Positions 18,225-27,203 of a stretch of DNA of 64,000 nt are shown here, piece by piece; positions within the stretch are counted from its first letter, which is position 1; every line of letters starts with the position of its first letter. Source of the stretch: Bacillus sp. Marseille-Q3570. GTDB lineage: Bacteria > Bacillota > Bacilli > Bacillales > Fictibacillaceae. The notes beneath the pieces were generated by a model. That model was given only the letters and a program-made list of their open reading frames with translations. It was not told the DNA's origin and ran no database searches. The position numbers and the translations under genes were made by a program. The DNA lies in assembly GCF_946151055.1 (NCBI RefSeq), contig NZ_CAMGYZ010000001.1:186001-250000 (forward strand), in the 5' to 3' direction.

Positions 18225-18251
18225 AAAAAAACTCCTAAACGGGAGTTTTTT
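18225..18251. terminator. Bidirectional hairpin
   Basis: AAAAAACTCC and GGGAGTTTTTT pair around TAAAC. It separates two blocks of repeats and could terminate the ypzI transcript. Confidence 0.75.
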
Positions 18252-18284
18252 CATTGGGTTATTTTCGCAAACGTTGTTGCACTT

Positions 18285-18375
18285 GCACTTAAAGAAAGTA
18301 TAAAATACTTTCTTCAGTATAAGGGTAACTAAGGCTCGACCTACAAAAGGCTTGGTCTCGCCAAGTTTTCTTTAA
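18285..18375 (-). repeat. Family B repeat (reverse orientation)
   Basis: Contains the hairpin AAAGAAAGTATAAAATACTT-TCTTCAGT and the conserved half GGCTTGGTCTCGCCAAGTTT, the reverse complement of the element seen at 61566-61655, 54043-54133, 40550-40690 and 27204-27343. Confidence 0.7.
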
Positions 18376-18728
18376 AAGTCGTTGATTAACGCTCCAGGGT
18401 GATCGCTTTCCGCGGGGCGTTCGGTGAGCCCACACGTCGCCTTGCGACCCTCAGAAGTCTCCTTTTCAAGGAAGCATTTGTGCTCCTGCGTCTACAAGAA
18501 AGTCCTTTCGAAGCGGGCTTCCACGTCGCATGCCTTGAGAGGAGATTATTCAGGTAGTAGGCACGCTTATCCGCAGGACAAGGAAAGCTTCAGCAGCGTT
18601 ACATCGTACGAAGAAAATGCGATTTTCATTTTCGAGGAGCCTCGCATCTTGCTCTCTAATCAACTTGCACAATGTGATTTTTTAAAAATAGCTCAAAAGC
18701 AACAATCTTTTAGAAAAGTGCCTTTCAT
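18376..18728. repeat. Family C: degenerate GC-rich Bacillaceae repeat
   Basis: Starts GTTGATTAACGCTCCAGG and contains GCTTTCCGCGGGG, GGTGAGCC, AGGAGATTATTCAGGTAGTA and ends AGCTCAAAAGCAACAATCTT. It resembles the common Bacillaceae intergenic repeat whose outer ends are GTTGATT...AATCAAC. A plus-strand open frame (18424-18747) lies entirely within it and looks non-coding. Related copies are at 25165-25322 and 38020-38157. Confidence 0.7.
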
Positions 18729-18771
18729 AAAGCACCTTTGTTATTAAATTGACGCGTTAGAAAAACCGTAA

Positions 18772-18814
18772 AAACAAAAAGCTGATCCCGCTTCGCATAG
18801 GAAGGAGGATCAGC
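18772..18814 (-). terminator. Intrinsic terminator of ypfD
   Basis: GCTGATCC and GGATCAGC arms, with TTTTTGTTTTT following on the minus strand, 14 bases after the ypfD stop. Confidence 0.85.
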
Positions 18815-18827
18815 CAGTTCATTTCAC

Positions 18828-19979
18828 TTATTTATACTTTTTCAGTTGGTCACCAATCATATCTCCAAGTGAGAAACCTGTGTTACCATCGGTTTCTTTA
18901 TTGTATTCCGGATCGATTTTTGAAGGGCGGTTTTCTTCCTCCAATGTAGCACGGATACTCAAAGAAACTCTTTTCTCATCCGGGTTGATGTCCAATACTT
19001 TCACTTTGACTTTATCCCCTTGATCAAGAACTTCACTAGGTGTTCCAATATGCTTGTTGGCAATTTCTGAAATATGCACAAGCCCTTCTACACCAGGTGC
19101 TACTTCAACGAATGCACCGAATGAAACGAGACGTTTGACTGTTCCATCTACGACTTGACCTTTTTCAAGGACTTCTCTGACATTGTCCCATGGTCCAGGC
19201 AGTGTTTCTTTGATGGAAAGTGAGATACGTTCGTTGTCACGATCGACAGAAAGTACCTTGACTTTCACTGTGTCACCTTCATTAACGACTTCAGATGGTG
19301 TTTCCACTCGGTGATGTGCAAGTTGTGAAATATGGACGAGCCCATCAATCCCACCAATGTCGACGAATGCACCGAAGTCGGTAAGGCGTTGTACTGTACC
19401 TTCTAAAACTTGCCCTGCCTCAAGTGATTGGAGAACATCCTGTTTTTGGGATTCTTCTTGCTCTTCTAATACAGCTCGATGAGACAAGATAAGTTTATTG
19501 TTTTCTTCCTCAAGTTCCACAATTTTGACATCTAATGTCTTTCCTTTATATGAAGAAAAATCTTCTACAAAGTGTTTTTCAACCAGAGATGCTGGGATGA
19601 ACCCGCGTACGCCTAGATCGACCACAAGTCCGCCTTTGACGACGTCAGCGATTTCGACCTCTAAGGTCTCGTTTTTATCCTTCGCTTCTTTCAATTCTGA
19701 CCATGCTTTTTCCGCAGAAATTGCACGCTTTGAAAGAACGAGCTCTTCTTCTGTTAGTTTGATCACCTTTAGAGTCAATGTATCTCCATCAGATAAGACA
19801 TCACTAACTTTTTCGACATGCAAGCTTGAAAGCTCACTGATCGGCAAGATTCCATCCATCTTATATCCCGCATCGATCAATGCATGTTTTTCCTCAACCT
19901 TTGTAACGGTGCCTTCTACAATATCACCGACATCCAAAGGTTTAATTTCTGAAAGTTCTTGATTCATTTCATCAGTCAT
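18828..19979 (-). CDS. ypfD: S1-domain protein YpfD (ribosomal protein S1 homologue)
   Basis: A 383-aa protein built of four S1 RNA-binding domains, at about 15-84, 101-165, 186-254 and 271-341. The last two are the clearest (LEGTVQRLTDFGAFVDIGG and VDGTVKRLVSFGAFVEV). The tail is charged. Low-GC Gram-positives carry this four-domain form rather than the six-domain S1 of E. coli; its need in translation is limited, and an essential role is not established. The gene is flanked by the PlsC-like gene and cmk as in B. subtilis. Confidence 0.93.
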   Translation of the reverse strand: MTDEMNQELSEIKPLDVGDIVEGTVTKVEEKHALIDAGYKMDGILPISELSSLHVEKVSDVLSDGDTLTLKVIKLTEEELVLSKRAISAEKAWSELKEAKDKNETLEVEIADVVKGGLVVDLGVRGFIPASLVEKHFVEDFSSYKGKTLDVKIVELEEENNKLILSHRAVLEEQEESQKQDVLQSLEAGQVLEGTVQRLTDFGAFVDIGGIDGLVHISQLAHHRVETPSEVVNEGDTVKVKVLSVDRDNERISLSIKETLPGPWDNVREVLEKGQVVDGTVKRLVSFGAFVEVAPGVEGLVHISEIANKHIGTPSEVLDQGDKVKVKVLDINPDEKRVSLSIRATLEEENRPSKIDPEYNKETDGNTGFSLGDMIGDQLKKYK

Positions 19980-20127
19980 TGGCTTTACCTCCTTAAGTGT
20001 CTAAACGAAGAGAAAAACATTTATTAGACCCTCCACGTATGTGAAAGAGTATGTATAAGGTTCATTTCCCTTTTCTCTAACTTCTTATAAATAGCGGTTT
20101 TTGTCAAGTAACTAAACTCCGATATTA

Positions 20128-20709
20128 TTACTTATTCGCTTCGTATAATTCCCGGATTTCTTCCATGATTTTTACTGTTGCTTCTCTAGCTGAAGCCTTT
20201 TGTTCTTTCAATTCAGAAAAATCAATCGGTGTTCCATATACGATTTTCACAGGTTTGAACATTTTGAAAGGACCGATGATTGCACAAGGTACGACTTTCG
20301 CATCTGTTTTCAATGCAAAGAAACCTGCTCCTGCTAGCCCATCTGCGATCGATCCAGTCTTGCTCCTTGTTCCTTCAGGAAACAGTCCCACGGCTTTCCC
20401 GTTACGTAATAATTCCAACCCTTTTCTTAAAGCTTGTTTATCACTCATACCTCTTCGAACAGGGAATGCGTGAATTTTCGGAAGTATGCCTTTCAATACT
20501 GGCATGTTAAAAAGTTCAGCCTTTGCCATGAAGTGAACAGTTCGGCCTGATGAACTACCTACGAGCGGGGGATCTAAATAGCTGATGTGATTCGAACAAA
20601 TCAGGACTCCATCCTCTTTAGGAACATTTTCAAGGCCGATCACTTTCAATTTATATCCCGCTGCGAAGATTCCACTAAATAAATTACGCCCTAGATTATA
20701 GAGATCCAC
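20128..20709 (-). CDS. 1-acyl-sn-glycerol-3-phosphate acyltransferase, PlsC-like
   Basis: A 193-aa PlsC-superfamily enzyme that would acylate lysophosphatidic acid (or a related lipid). The catalytic HX4D motif is visible as NHISYLDPPL and the substrate motif as FPEGTRSKTG; it starts with an amphipathic segment expected to associate with the membrane. It begins six bases after cmk and so is translated from the same message. Which acyl donor it uses cannot be read from the sequence. Confidence 0.88.
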   Translation of the reverse strand: MDLYNLGRNLFSGIFAAGYKLKVIGLENVPKEDGVLICSNHISYLDPPLVGSSSGRTVHFMAKAELFNMPVLKGILPKIHAFPVRRGMSDKQALRKGLELLRNGKAVGLFPEGTRSKTGSIADGLAGAGFFALKTDAKVVPCAIIGPFKMFKPVKIVYGTPIDFSELKEQKASAREATVKIMEEIRELYEANK

Positions 20710-20715
20710 CCGCCA

Positions 20716-21393
20716 TCAAACCCTTTCTCTTTCTCGAACGATCTGAAGGATCGATGAAACAACCTCATCAATCGACATGGTCGTCGTATCAAGTTCAATT
20801 GCATCTTCTGCTTTCATCAACGGGGATGCTTCCCGTTTAGAATCTAATTCATCTCGTTGTTCGATTTCCCGCTTTATTTGCTCTAAATCAGAGGGAAGTC
20901 CTTTTAATAGGTTTTCTTCGTGTCTCCTTTTCGCTCGTTCGTCCACGGAGGCGATCAGAAAAATTTTGACTTGTGCATCTGGTATGACATGAGTACCGAT
21001 ATCACGCCCATCCATGACAACAGAATGCTCTTGGCTTAATTCTTGTTGACGTTTCACCATTTCCACACGTACGGCAGGATGTTTTGCAACTTCAGAAACA
21101 TTGTTTGTCACTTCAGACGTTCTGATCTCTTCGGTTACATCCACTCCATCCAAAACGACGAACTGTTTATCTGACTGTTTTTGCAGATCGATTTTTGTGT
21201 TCTCTAAAACGTCTTTTAGCGCATTTTCGTCTCGAACATCGATGTCGTTTCGAAGTGCTTTCAAAGTTATGGATCGATACATTGCACCTGTATCAATATA
21301 AACAAACGATAATATGTCTGCCACTCTCTTGGCGACAGTACTCTTCCCTGCCCCTGCAGGTCCATCAATTGCAATTCTCATCAAGTTACTCAT
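20716..21393 (-). CDS. cmk: Cytidylate kinase
   Basis: Cmk phosphorylates CMP and dCMP. From ATG 21393 the protein has 225 residues, the usual length, beginning [19 protein letters not shown] with the P-loop; AGGAGGAACT precedes this ATG. A longer open frame back to 21510 has no ribosome site and is rejected. [14 protein letters not shown] is the nucleoside-binding segment. Downstream it is joined to the PlsC-like gene; upstream is ypfB. Confidence 0.96.
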   Translation of the reverse strand: MSNLMRIAIDGPAGAGKSTVAKRVADILSFVYIDTGAMYRSITLKALRNDIDVRDENALKDVLENTKIDLQKQSDKQFVVLDGVDVTEEIRTSEVTNNVSEVAKHPAVRVEMVKRQQELSQEHSVVMDGRDIGTHVIPDAQVKIFLIASVDERAKRRHEENLLKGLPSDLEQIKREIEQRDELDSKREASPLMKAEDAIELDTTTMSIDEVVSSILQIVRERERV

Positions 21394-21558
21394 AGTTCCT
21401 CCTGCTTCTGTCAACACATCTGTTTTACTTATTAATTCGAGTCTATCACGCATTTTTCTACCCAACTCATAGAGAAACTTGGCCCTTTTGAGGAAACCAG
21501 AAGGCTCCAAGTGCCAAGTTCATTGGTGACATTATTCCTCATAATCATTAACACCGGG

Positions 21559-21771
21559 TCAATTTTTAACCCTTTCATCATACCATAGGAAATTTGAGCG
21601 GTCTATCGTTTCGACTGTCTCACCAGTGCTTCCATTTGTAATACCTTCATATTCATACAATCGATTGAAATAGGTACCAATGTCCCAATGAAATATAAGA
21701 TATTGGGCGACAAAGAGAAAAATGATCTGGCACACAATCAATTTGATCAAAATACGTTCCAATAATCTCAT
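21559..21771 (-). CDS. ypfB: YpfB-type small membrane protein (DUF5359)
   Basis: A 70-aa protein with one N-terminal membrane segment (about 8-28, IKLIVCQIIFLFVAQYLIF) and a polar tail ending WYDERVKN. Position between motI and cmk and the overall pattern match YpfB. Function unknown. The gap to motI (21772-22026) contains no gene I can support. Confidence 0.7.
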   Translation of the reverse strand: MRLLERILIKLIVCQIIFLFVAQYLIFHWDIGTYFNRLYEYEGITNGSTGETVETIDRSNFLWYDERVKN

Positions 21772-22026
21772 GAATCAAATCGCATCCTCATAATGGTCTT
21801 TTCTCTATCGTTACCAAAACAAGGCTGCTGTTATACAGATAAAAAAATAATGGTGACAGGTTCTAACCTAATCATTTTCGTTATTAAGGTCCTTTTTATA
21901 GTCGAAGGTCACGAAGAACCTTATAAAGACTGTGGGGTCTACGTGGCTCGGTTTTCCCACAGGATTGTCGCATATAGCCAAATATAAACAACATTATTTA
22001 ACAAAGCCAACGTTTAAAGCACCTGA

Positions 22027-22686
22027 TTATAACAACCCTCTCTTCTTAAGCATCAGTTGTTCTTCAAAACAGAACCGCAGCATATGTTGTTTGTCCCTCT
22101 CTGTGATTTTCATGAACTGCAGAGGTGCTTTATCCCTTTTACCATTCTCACCTTTAATGATACGGATGACTTTCGCCTTTTGCTTTACATATCTGTGTTG
22201 GTCTTTTAAGGGCAATACCATCCAGCAGTTCACTTCCATGCCTTCCTTCAGTCTGTGTTGCTCAGGTAAAATAATTGCACATCCACCTGCACTTACATCT
22301 GATGTTATCGCTGCAAATGGCTGGAACTGATAATCTGCAGGATGAATCGCAATATCAATCGCTGTATCGACCCGGACAAATTCACGCCTTTGAATTTTTT
22401 CTAAATTGTTTTCTCCAGGAAATGATAAAATCAGTAAAGGTATGTGTTCTTTTTTTCGATCGGTCATTTCAGTGTGAAACTTGTATGTAATTTTATCTTT
22501 TGTCGTGAAATGTGCATAGAACTTTGTCCCTACCATGAAAAATTCCGATTTATTCGTACGGAGATTGGATGGATAGGTAACAAGCAGATGATCTTCTCTT
22601 ATATCTTCTACTTTACATTGAAACTTTTGTGGTTCTTGTCCAGCTTTCCGGATATCAAGAAAAAGGGTTTCACCAATTTTTATCAT
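22027..22686 (-). CDS. motI: PilZ-domain c-di-GMP flagellar brake protein MotI (YpfA)
   Basis: A 219-aa protein with an N-terminal YcgR-like domain (about 1-100) and a C-terminal PilZ domain. The c-di-GMP-binding signatures are present: RREFVRVD near residue 118 and DVSAGGCAI near residue 148. In B. subtilis MotI (DgrA/YpfA) bound to c-di-GMP acts on the flagellar stator to stop motility. With cheR also in the window, the host is probably motile. The position next to sleB-ypeB and cmk is conserved. Confidence 0.92.
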   Translation of the reverse strand: MIKIGETLFLDIRKAGQEPQKFQCKVEDIREDHLLVTYPSNLRTNKSEFFMVGTKFYAHFTTKDKITYKFHTEMTDRKKEHIPLLILSFPGENNLEKIQRREFVRVDTAIDIAIHPADYQFQPFAAITSDVSAGGCAIILPEQHRLKEGMEVNCWMVLPLKDQHRYVKQKAKVIRIIKGENGKRDKAPLQFMKITERDKQHMLRFCFEEQLMLKKRGLL

Positions 22687-22817
22687 AAAAAATCCCCCTC
22701 ACCCATATTAATTGGCTCAGTTAGACTGTATTGTCGATTTGTGAAAATCAATGGATCTGGACACAATTCAACCTTTCATTTATGAGCCTTTTATTTAGGT
22801 CTATTATCTCATTTTAA

Positions 22818-22853
22818 CAAGAAAAGGAAAAGCAATTTTTGCTTCTCCTTTTA
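22818..22853 (-). terminator. Intrinsic terminator of sleB-ypeB
   Basis: AAAAGGAGAAGC and GCTTTTCCTTTT arms around AAAAATT on the minus strand, then CTTGTT. It lies nine bases after ypeB. Confidence 0.8.
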
Positions 22854-22861
22854 CTTGAGTT

Positions 22862-24211
22862 TTACATACTGTTGACCGGAGTATTCGGGTCATCGAGTTT
22901 CTTCACTTTTTCTTCTGCACCTGTGCTGGCGTTGATGAAGATCCGGAATGTCTCGTTTTCCATTGTTGCCAGGAACTCATAGCAATGAACCTCTTCTCCG
23001 AGATCATTAATGATGATTCCCTGGTGTGTTTCCATGATTTTCAGCTTTGGATTCAACTTTCCTTGTGCTTCTTTTTGGGAAATAGCAGGAGATGTGATTT
23101 TCCGATCTTTTTCACCAATCAGATAGTTCATGCCTTCGTATCCGATGATATCACCATTATCCAGGGCTACTTTGATCGTCACTGTCTGTGGATAAATGCG
23201 TACATCGTCCTGCATTTTCACATAGGTGTAGATTCCGATGTTTTCATATTGGTTACTTGTGGTCATCTCCATCTTATCCATTGCATGCTTGTTCAAGAAC
23301 TCTAATGCTTTTTCACTTCCCTGATATAAACTGATCTTAGCCTTTTGAACGTTTCGATCTTCTAGTATCCAAGTAGGGTGACCACCTTTTTTGGTCATTT
23401 CCATATAGATATTGGAATCACTCTTCGGCTCGTTGACAGATACCCGGTATGCTTCATATGGAGATCCTTTTCCGTTTTCCTCCACAATCACTTTACTGTT
23501 CTTATCCAGCTTCAGGAACTTGATAGCAAGATTTTTAGCTTCTTGTTTTGTGATCTGCTTTCCACTCAAGGCCTTATATTTATTATCCTCAAATTCGCTG
23601 ATCTTCGTCATTTCCGGACCCCAGTTCACTTCTGAATATCCTTCGACAGATTTATCGACAGTCTTCAGCCCGTTGATGACGGTGTTGTCATTCGGATCAT
23701 TTTCAGTTGCAAGTGCCAATTCGACATCCATCCATCTTAGATTTTCCTTCATGACAGTTCCTTGCACATCTCTTAATTCATTTTTGATTTCTGTAGCGTT
23801 CTTATGCAAACTTTGAAGTGTAGCATACTCTTCATCCGAAAGGGGTTTCTTTTCCAAATCCCTGATTGCGATCCGATAACTGAACTCACCGATCTTCGTC
23901 AAGAATTCTTCCGTTTTATTAAATGGAAGCAGTGCTAACGGAAGTTGTCCCACATCGTTATGAGCTTCCGAAGTCAAACGCCATACCTCTGCAAGTGAAG
24001 GAGAGATCTGTTGTCGTGAATTCATAGCTAACGTAGTTCCGATCTTTTCTTCTAACGCATCGAAATGAAAATTCAAATCATGGAACGCTCGTTGGTAGTT
24101 GTTTTCAGCGTTGATAAGGATCGCATTTTTTTCTTGATGTTCCTTGTATCCCCAATACCCTGTCCCAATTACGGCAATGGCCAATATTGTTATTAATATT
24201 GTTCTGATCAT
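22862..24211 (-). CDS. ypeB: Germination protein YpeB
   Basis: YpeB is the partner that holds and stabilises the cortex-lytic enzyme SleB in the dormant spore. The protein has 449 residues, normal length. It has an N-terminal membrane segment (about 3-20), a helical domain to about 215, and a C-terminal set of PepSY-like domains (for example GKQITKQEAKNLAIKFL and ITSPAISQKEAQGKL). It lies 15 bases after sleB, in one operon that ends with a terminator. Confidence 0.97.
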   Translation of the reverse strand: MIRTILITILAIAVIGTGYWGYKEHQEKNAILINAENNYQRAFHDLNFHFDALEEKIGTTLAMNSRQQISPSLAEVWRLTSEAHNDVGQLPLALLPFNKTEEFLTKIGEFSYRIAIRDLEKKPLSDEEYATLQSLHKNATEIKNELRDVQGTVMKENLRWMDVELALATENDPNDNTVINGLKTVDKSVEGYSEVNWGPEMTKISEFEDNKYKALSGKQITKQEAKNLAIKFLKLDKNSKVIVEENGKGSPYEAYRVSVNEPKSDSNIYMEMTKKGGHPTWILEDRNVQKAKISLYQGSEKALEFLNKHAMDKMEMTTSNQYENIGIYTYVKMQDDVRIYPQTVTIKVALDNGDIIGYEGMNYLIGEKDRKITSPAISQKEAQGKLNPKLKIMETHQGIIINDLGEEVHCYEFLATMENETFRIFINASTGAEEKVKKLDDPNTPVNSM

Positions 24212-24226
24212 GTCTCTTCACCTCCA

Positions 24227-25081
24227 TTATTTAGCAAATATATGTTTTCCGATTTGGGTAACTTGTTGACGCGACCAAATCCATCCGGATGTTGCAGTAT
24301 CAGGGTTGAAATAATAAATACATCCGTCCGAAGGGTCCCATCCATTGATTGCGTCATGGACAGCTTTTTTGGCTTGCTCATTTGGTGTAAGCCAAATCTG
24401 ACCGTCTGCTACCGCAGTGAACGCCCTTGGTTCGAAAATGACGCCTGAAATGGTATTTGGGAAAGAAGTGCTTTCAATACGGTTGAGAATGACTGCTGCA
24501 ACAGCGACCTGCCCAACATAAGGCTCACCACGGGCTTCGCCATAGACTGCATTCGCCATCAGTTGAATATCGTTCTCTGAATAACCGCTTGGCACATTCT
24601 TACCTTGTTTTGGCTTTTGTTGTTTCGGTTGTGCTTTTCCGCCTTGGCCAGATGGCTTCTTAGCAGGCGCCTTCCCTTTCTGAGTCTGTTTTTCAAGAGG
24701 CGTTCCACCGTAATGTGTGAATTTCTTGCCTTTTTGAATATTCTTTTTGACGAATCCTTCATGATACTGTGAAGCGTTAGCCAATTTCAACTTAGTAGTG
24801 GCACCCGCAAGTCCGTCTACCTTCAACCCGAATTCATACTGGAAGTTTCTTAGAGCCCAATAGGTCCCCCAACCGAAAACACCATCGATTTTCCCATTAT
24901 AAAAGCCCAAATATTGTAGTCTCGATTGGAGTTCAATTACATCTTCTCCCGTTGCGCCATGCTGAATCACTTGAGCGGTAAACGCGTTGGTATCATCAAC
25001 ATTCACAGCACTTAACAACGGAATGACCAATAGTATCAATGATAAGCATACTTTCACGCACAATTTTCCACTTTTCATCAT
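24227..25081 (-). CDS. sleB: Spore cortex-lytic enzyme SleB
   Basis: SleB is a lytic transglycosylase that degrades spore cortex during germination. From ATG 25081 (GGAGG upstream) the protein has 284 residues: a signal peptide (about 1-32), a PG_binding_1 domain (about 45-105, with GATGEDVIELQSRLQYLGFY), a lysine/glutamine-rich low-complexity linker (about 130-165) and a C-terminal Hydrolase_2 domain. The catalytic glutamate lies in NAVYGEARGEPY. A longer frame from 25153 is rejected because it would start upstream of the sigma-G-like promoter. The linker is repetitive (KQQKPKQGK), which is a usual variable part. Confidence 0.96.
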   Translation of the reverse strand: MMKSGKLCVKVCLSLILLVIPLLSAVNVDDTNAFTAQVIQHGATGEDVIELQSRLQYLGFYNGKIDGVFGWGTYWALRNFQYEFGLKVDGLAGATTKLKLANASQYHEGFVKKNIQKGKKFTHYGGTPLEKQTQKGKAPAKKPSGQGGKAQPKQQKPKQGKNVPSGYSENDIQLMANAVYGEARGEPYVGQVAVAAVILNRIESTSFPNTISGVIFEPRAFTAVADGQIWLTPNEQAKKAVHDAINGWDPSDGCIYYFNPDTATSGWIWSRQQVTQIGKHIFAK

Positions 25082-25122
25082 TACAGCCTCCTGTTGCATC
25101 CTGTATAACTTTTCAATGTTCG

Positions 25123-25152
25123 TAGTTTCTGTCATTGAAGGGATTTTATTCA
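25123..25152 (-). promoter_or_regulatory. Sigma-G-like promoter of sleB
   Basis: TGAATA (25152-25147), 17 bases, GAAACTA (25129-25123) on the minus strand resemble the forespore sigma-G consensus TGAATA-N17/18-CATACTA (five of seven in the -10). Forespore expression is known for sleB. Confidence 0.45.
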
Positions 25153-25164
25153 AAGGCTTTGTTA

Positions 25165-25322
25165 TACTTTAATGAAAGGCTGTTTTCGCAAACATTGTCG
25201 CTTTTGCGAGGAGATTTTTCAGGTAGTAGGCACGCTGATCCCGCTGGAGTCTTGCACCTTGCTCTCCAATCAACTTTCATAAGGTGTTTTTTTAAAATGA
25301 CTCAAAAGCAACAATCTTAATG
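25165..25322. repeat. Family C repeat copy 2
   Basis: Shares AGGAGATTTTTCAGGTAGTA, GGCACGCT, CTTGCTCTCCAATCAACTTT and TGACTCAAAAGCAACAATCT with the copy at 18376-18728 but lacks its first half. Confidence 0.7.
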
Positions 25323-25338
25323 AAAAGATAAGAATGCA

Positions 25339-25373
25339 TAAAAAAACTGATCATCCGACGGACAACCAGTTAC
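25339..25373 (-). terminator. Weak terminator of prsW
   Basis: On the minus strand AACTG...CAGTTTTTTTAT with an inner GTCCG/CGGAT pair; imperfect stem but a good T-run after it. Confidence 0.5.
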
Positions 25374-25391
25374 GATAAAAGACATATTGAT

Positions 25392-26072
25392 TTATGGTGC
25401 ATGTTTTTGTTGTTGATAATTTTCCTGTGACATGACTTGCGCGTATTTGATTTTCCTAAGGCCTAACCACCATAAAAATATCATGAAAGGGAGCATGAAA
25501 ATCATCCATTTTTGCATCAAGGATAAAATAATATAGTCATAAAAACCGTGAAAGAATATCGGAACTATTAATGAAGCTAATATGAACAATTGTTTTATAC
25601 GATTGGTGTCAGATGATTTACCGCGGGAAAGATAATATCCCATGATCACCCCGAACAACGCATGGCTTGGAACTGGTAACAATGCTCTCATTAACGCTGT
25701 TTCAACTCCATTGGTAAACAAATAGAGAACATTTTCAGCTGTTGCGAATCCCAATGAAAGCGACACACCATAAATGATCCCATCATATGGCTCATTGAAT
25801 TCAATATGTTGATACGCTGTAAAATAAAGCAGGAACCATTTGAAAAACTCCTCAAGGAAGCCTGAAACGATGAAAGCATCAGCCCATTCAGCAACTTGCA
25901 TTTCTTCATAAATGCCGAACTGCAAAACCATTACAGGGAATACAAGAAGAATTCCAATTATGAAGGTTCGCAACACCATTAAAATCGGCTCAGGTTTATA
26001 TTTTTCTTTCAAATAGAAAAATGACAGCAAGGCGAGACCTGGAGCGATCCCTGCCGATATGACCGTAAACAT
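25392..26072 (-). CDS. prsW: Intramembrane protease PrsW
   Basis: PrsW makes the first (site-1) cut in the anti-sigma factor RsiW in response to antimicrobial peptides or envelope stress, which leads to sigma-W activation. The protein has 226 residues with about seven to eight membrane segments. The conserved acidic pair and histidines are visible: EEFFKWFL near residue 75, [14 protein letters not shown] and FFHGFYDYI. In B. subtilis it adjoins ypdA and sleB, as here (with the asparaginase inserted on the other side). Confidence 0.93.
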   Translation of the reverse strand: MFTVISAGIAPGLALLSFFYLKEKYKPEPILMVLRTFIIGILLVFPVMVLQFGIYEEMQVAEWADAFIVSGFLEEFFKWFLLYFTAYQHIEFNEPYDGIIYGVSLSLGFATAENVLYLFTNGVETALMRALLPVPSHALFGVIMGYYLSRGKSSDTNRIKQLFILASLIVPIFFHGFYDYIILSLMQKWMIFMLPFMIFLWWLGLRKIKYAQVMSQENYQQQKHAP

Positions 26073-26222
26073 TTACATCGTCCCGTTTCCATCCATTTTT
26101 TACTATCGTATCACGAACAACGATGATTTTGTTAAATAAATTGCAAGCCAATTTTAGACTCACTTGCGCAAAACATGGTATCTTAAATCTTGAATAAACT
26201 TTTTGGAATGAGGTGTAGACCA

Positions 26223-27197
26223 ATGAAAGAAATTCTAGTCATACATACTGGCGGAACAATAGCAATGAGTGAAGATAAAGAAACAGGTAAAGTCATTCCG
26301 GGTGATGTCAATCCCCTTCACGAAACATATGCCCTGCTTTCGCAAATTGCCAAGGTAACGATGGATGATTTTCTGAACCTTCCTTCACCTCATATCACCC
26401 CGGAACACATGATACGTCTTTCAAATTATGTACACAGGAAAATCAAGGAGAATTCCTTTGATGGCGTTGTCATCACTCACGGTACAGATACATTGGAGGA
26501 AACCGCCTATTTGCTCGATCTTCTACATGGTGATGAAATACCTATCATCGTAACAGGAGCAATGCGTTCGAGTAATGAGCTCGGTTCAGACGGACCTCAT
26601 AATCTCATAACATCTGTAAGAACAGCAGCTAGTGATGAAGCAAAAGGAAAAGGTGTGTTAGTCGTATTCAATGACGAGATCCATGCTGCAAGAAATGCGA
26701 CAAAAACTCACACAAGTAATATTGCAACATTTCAAAGCCCACAATCAGGTCCTATCGGGATTGTCACAAAACGTGGTGTCTTTTTTCATCACAATCTCGC
26801 ACACCGGGAACACTATGAAACAGGAGGGCTTTCAAAAAACGTTGTTCTTTTAAAAGCTTATGCAGGGATGCAAAAAGATCTTCTTCAAGCTGTCCGTACC
26901 ATAAAGTTGGATGGACTTGTCATTGAAGCACTTGGTCAAGGAAATCTACCGCCTGCTTTAATGGAGGAAATCGATCATTTTATACAAAACCAAATTCCGA
27001 TTGTTATGGTTTCACGCTGTTTCAACGGAATTGTCCAGGACATTTACAGTTATGATGGTGGAGGTCGTAAACTTAAAGAATCTGGGGTCATCTTGACGAA
27101 CGGATTGAATGGTCCAAAAGCCAGACTGAAGTTGATGGTCACTCTTGAAATGGGCTTTAGCATGGAACAGTTATCACAAACCTTTTCATCAAATTGA
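26223..27197 (+). CDS. L-asparaginase
   Basis: The enzyme hydrolyses asparagine to aspartate and ammonia. From ATG 26223 (GAGGTG upstream) the protein has 324 residues. The two catalytic threonine regions are clear: IHTGGTIAM at the N-terminus and TGT-like VVITHGTDTLEETAY near residue 85, plus TGAMRSSNELGSDG. No signal peptide, so it is probably the cytoplasmic type. It stands alone on the plus strand between the minus-strand prsW and bdr genes. It is similar to AnsA-type enzymes, but it is not in an ansAB operon, so I leave the symbol blank. Confidence 0.93.
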   Translation: MKEILVIHTGGTIAMSEDKETGKVIPGDVNPLHETYALLSQIAKVTMDDFLNLPSPHITPEHMIRLSNYVHRKIKENSFDGVVITHGTDTLEETAYLLDLLHGDEIPIIVTGAMRSSNELGSDGPHNLITSVRTAASDEAKGKGVLVVFNDEIHAARNATKTHTSNIATFQSPQSGPIGIVTKRGVFFHHNLAHREHYETGGLSKNVVLLKAYAGMQKDLLQAVRTIKLDGLVIEALGQGNLPPALMEEIDHFIQNQIPIVMVSRCFNGIVQDIYSYDGGGRKLKESGVILTNGLNGPKARLKLMVTLEMGFSMEQLSQTFSSN

Positions 27198-27203
27198 TAA
27201 AGT

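Noticed and set aside
18424-18747. 107-codon open frame on the plus strand
   Set aside because: It lies entirely in a family C repeat, lacks a ribosome binding site, and its translation has no protein-like hydrophobic or domain pattern.
21895-21965. Possible terminator in the gap after motI
   Set aside because: Arms such as CTGTGGG/CCCACAG and TTTATA/TATAAA are short with long loops and no convincing T-run, so I did not call it.
23412-23816. 134-codon plus-strand frame opposite ypeB
   Set aside because: Antisense shadow of a well-supported gene; long open antisense frames are common in this base composition.
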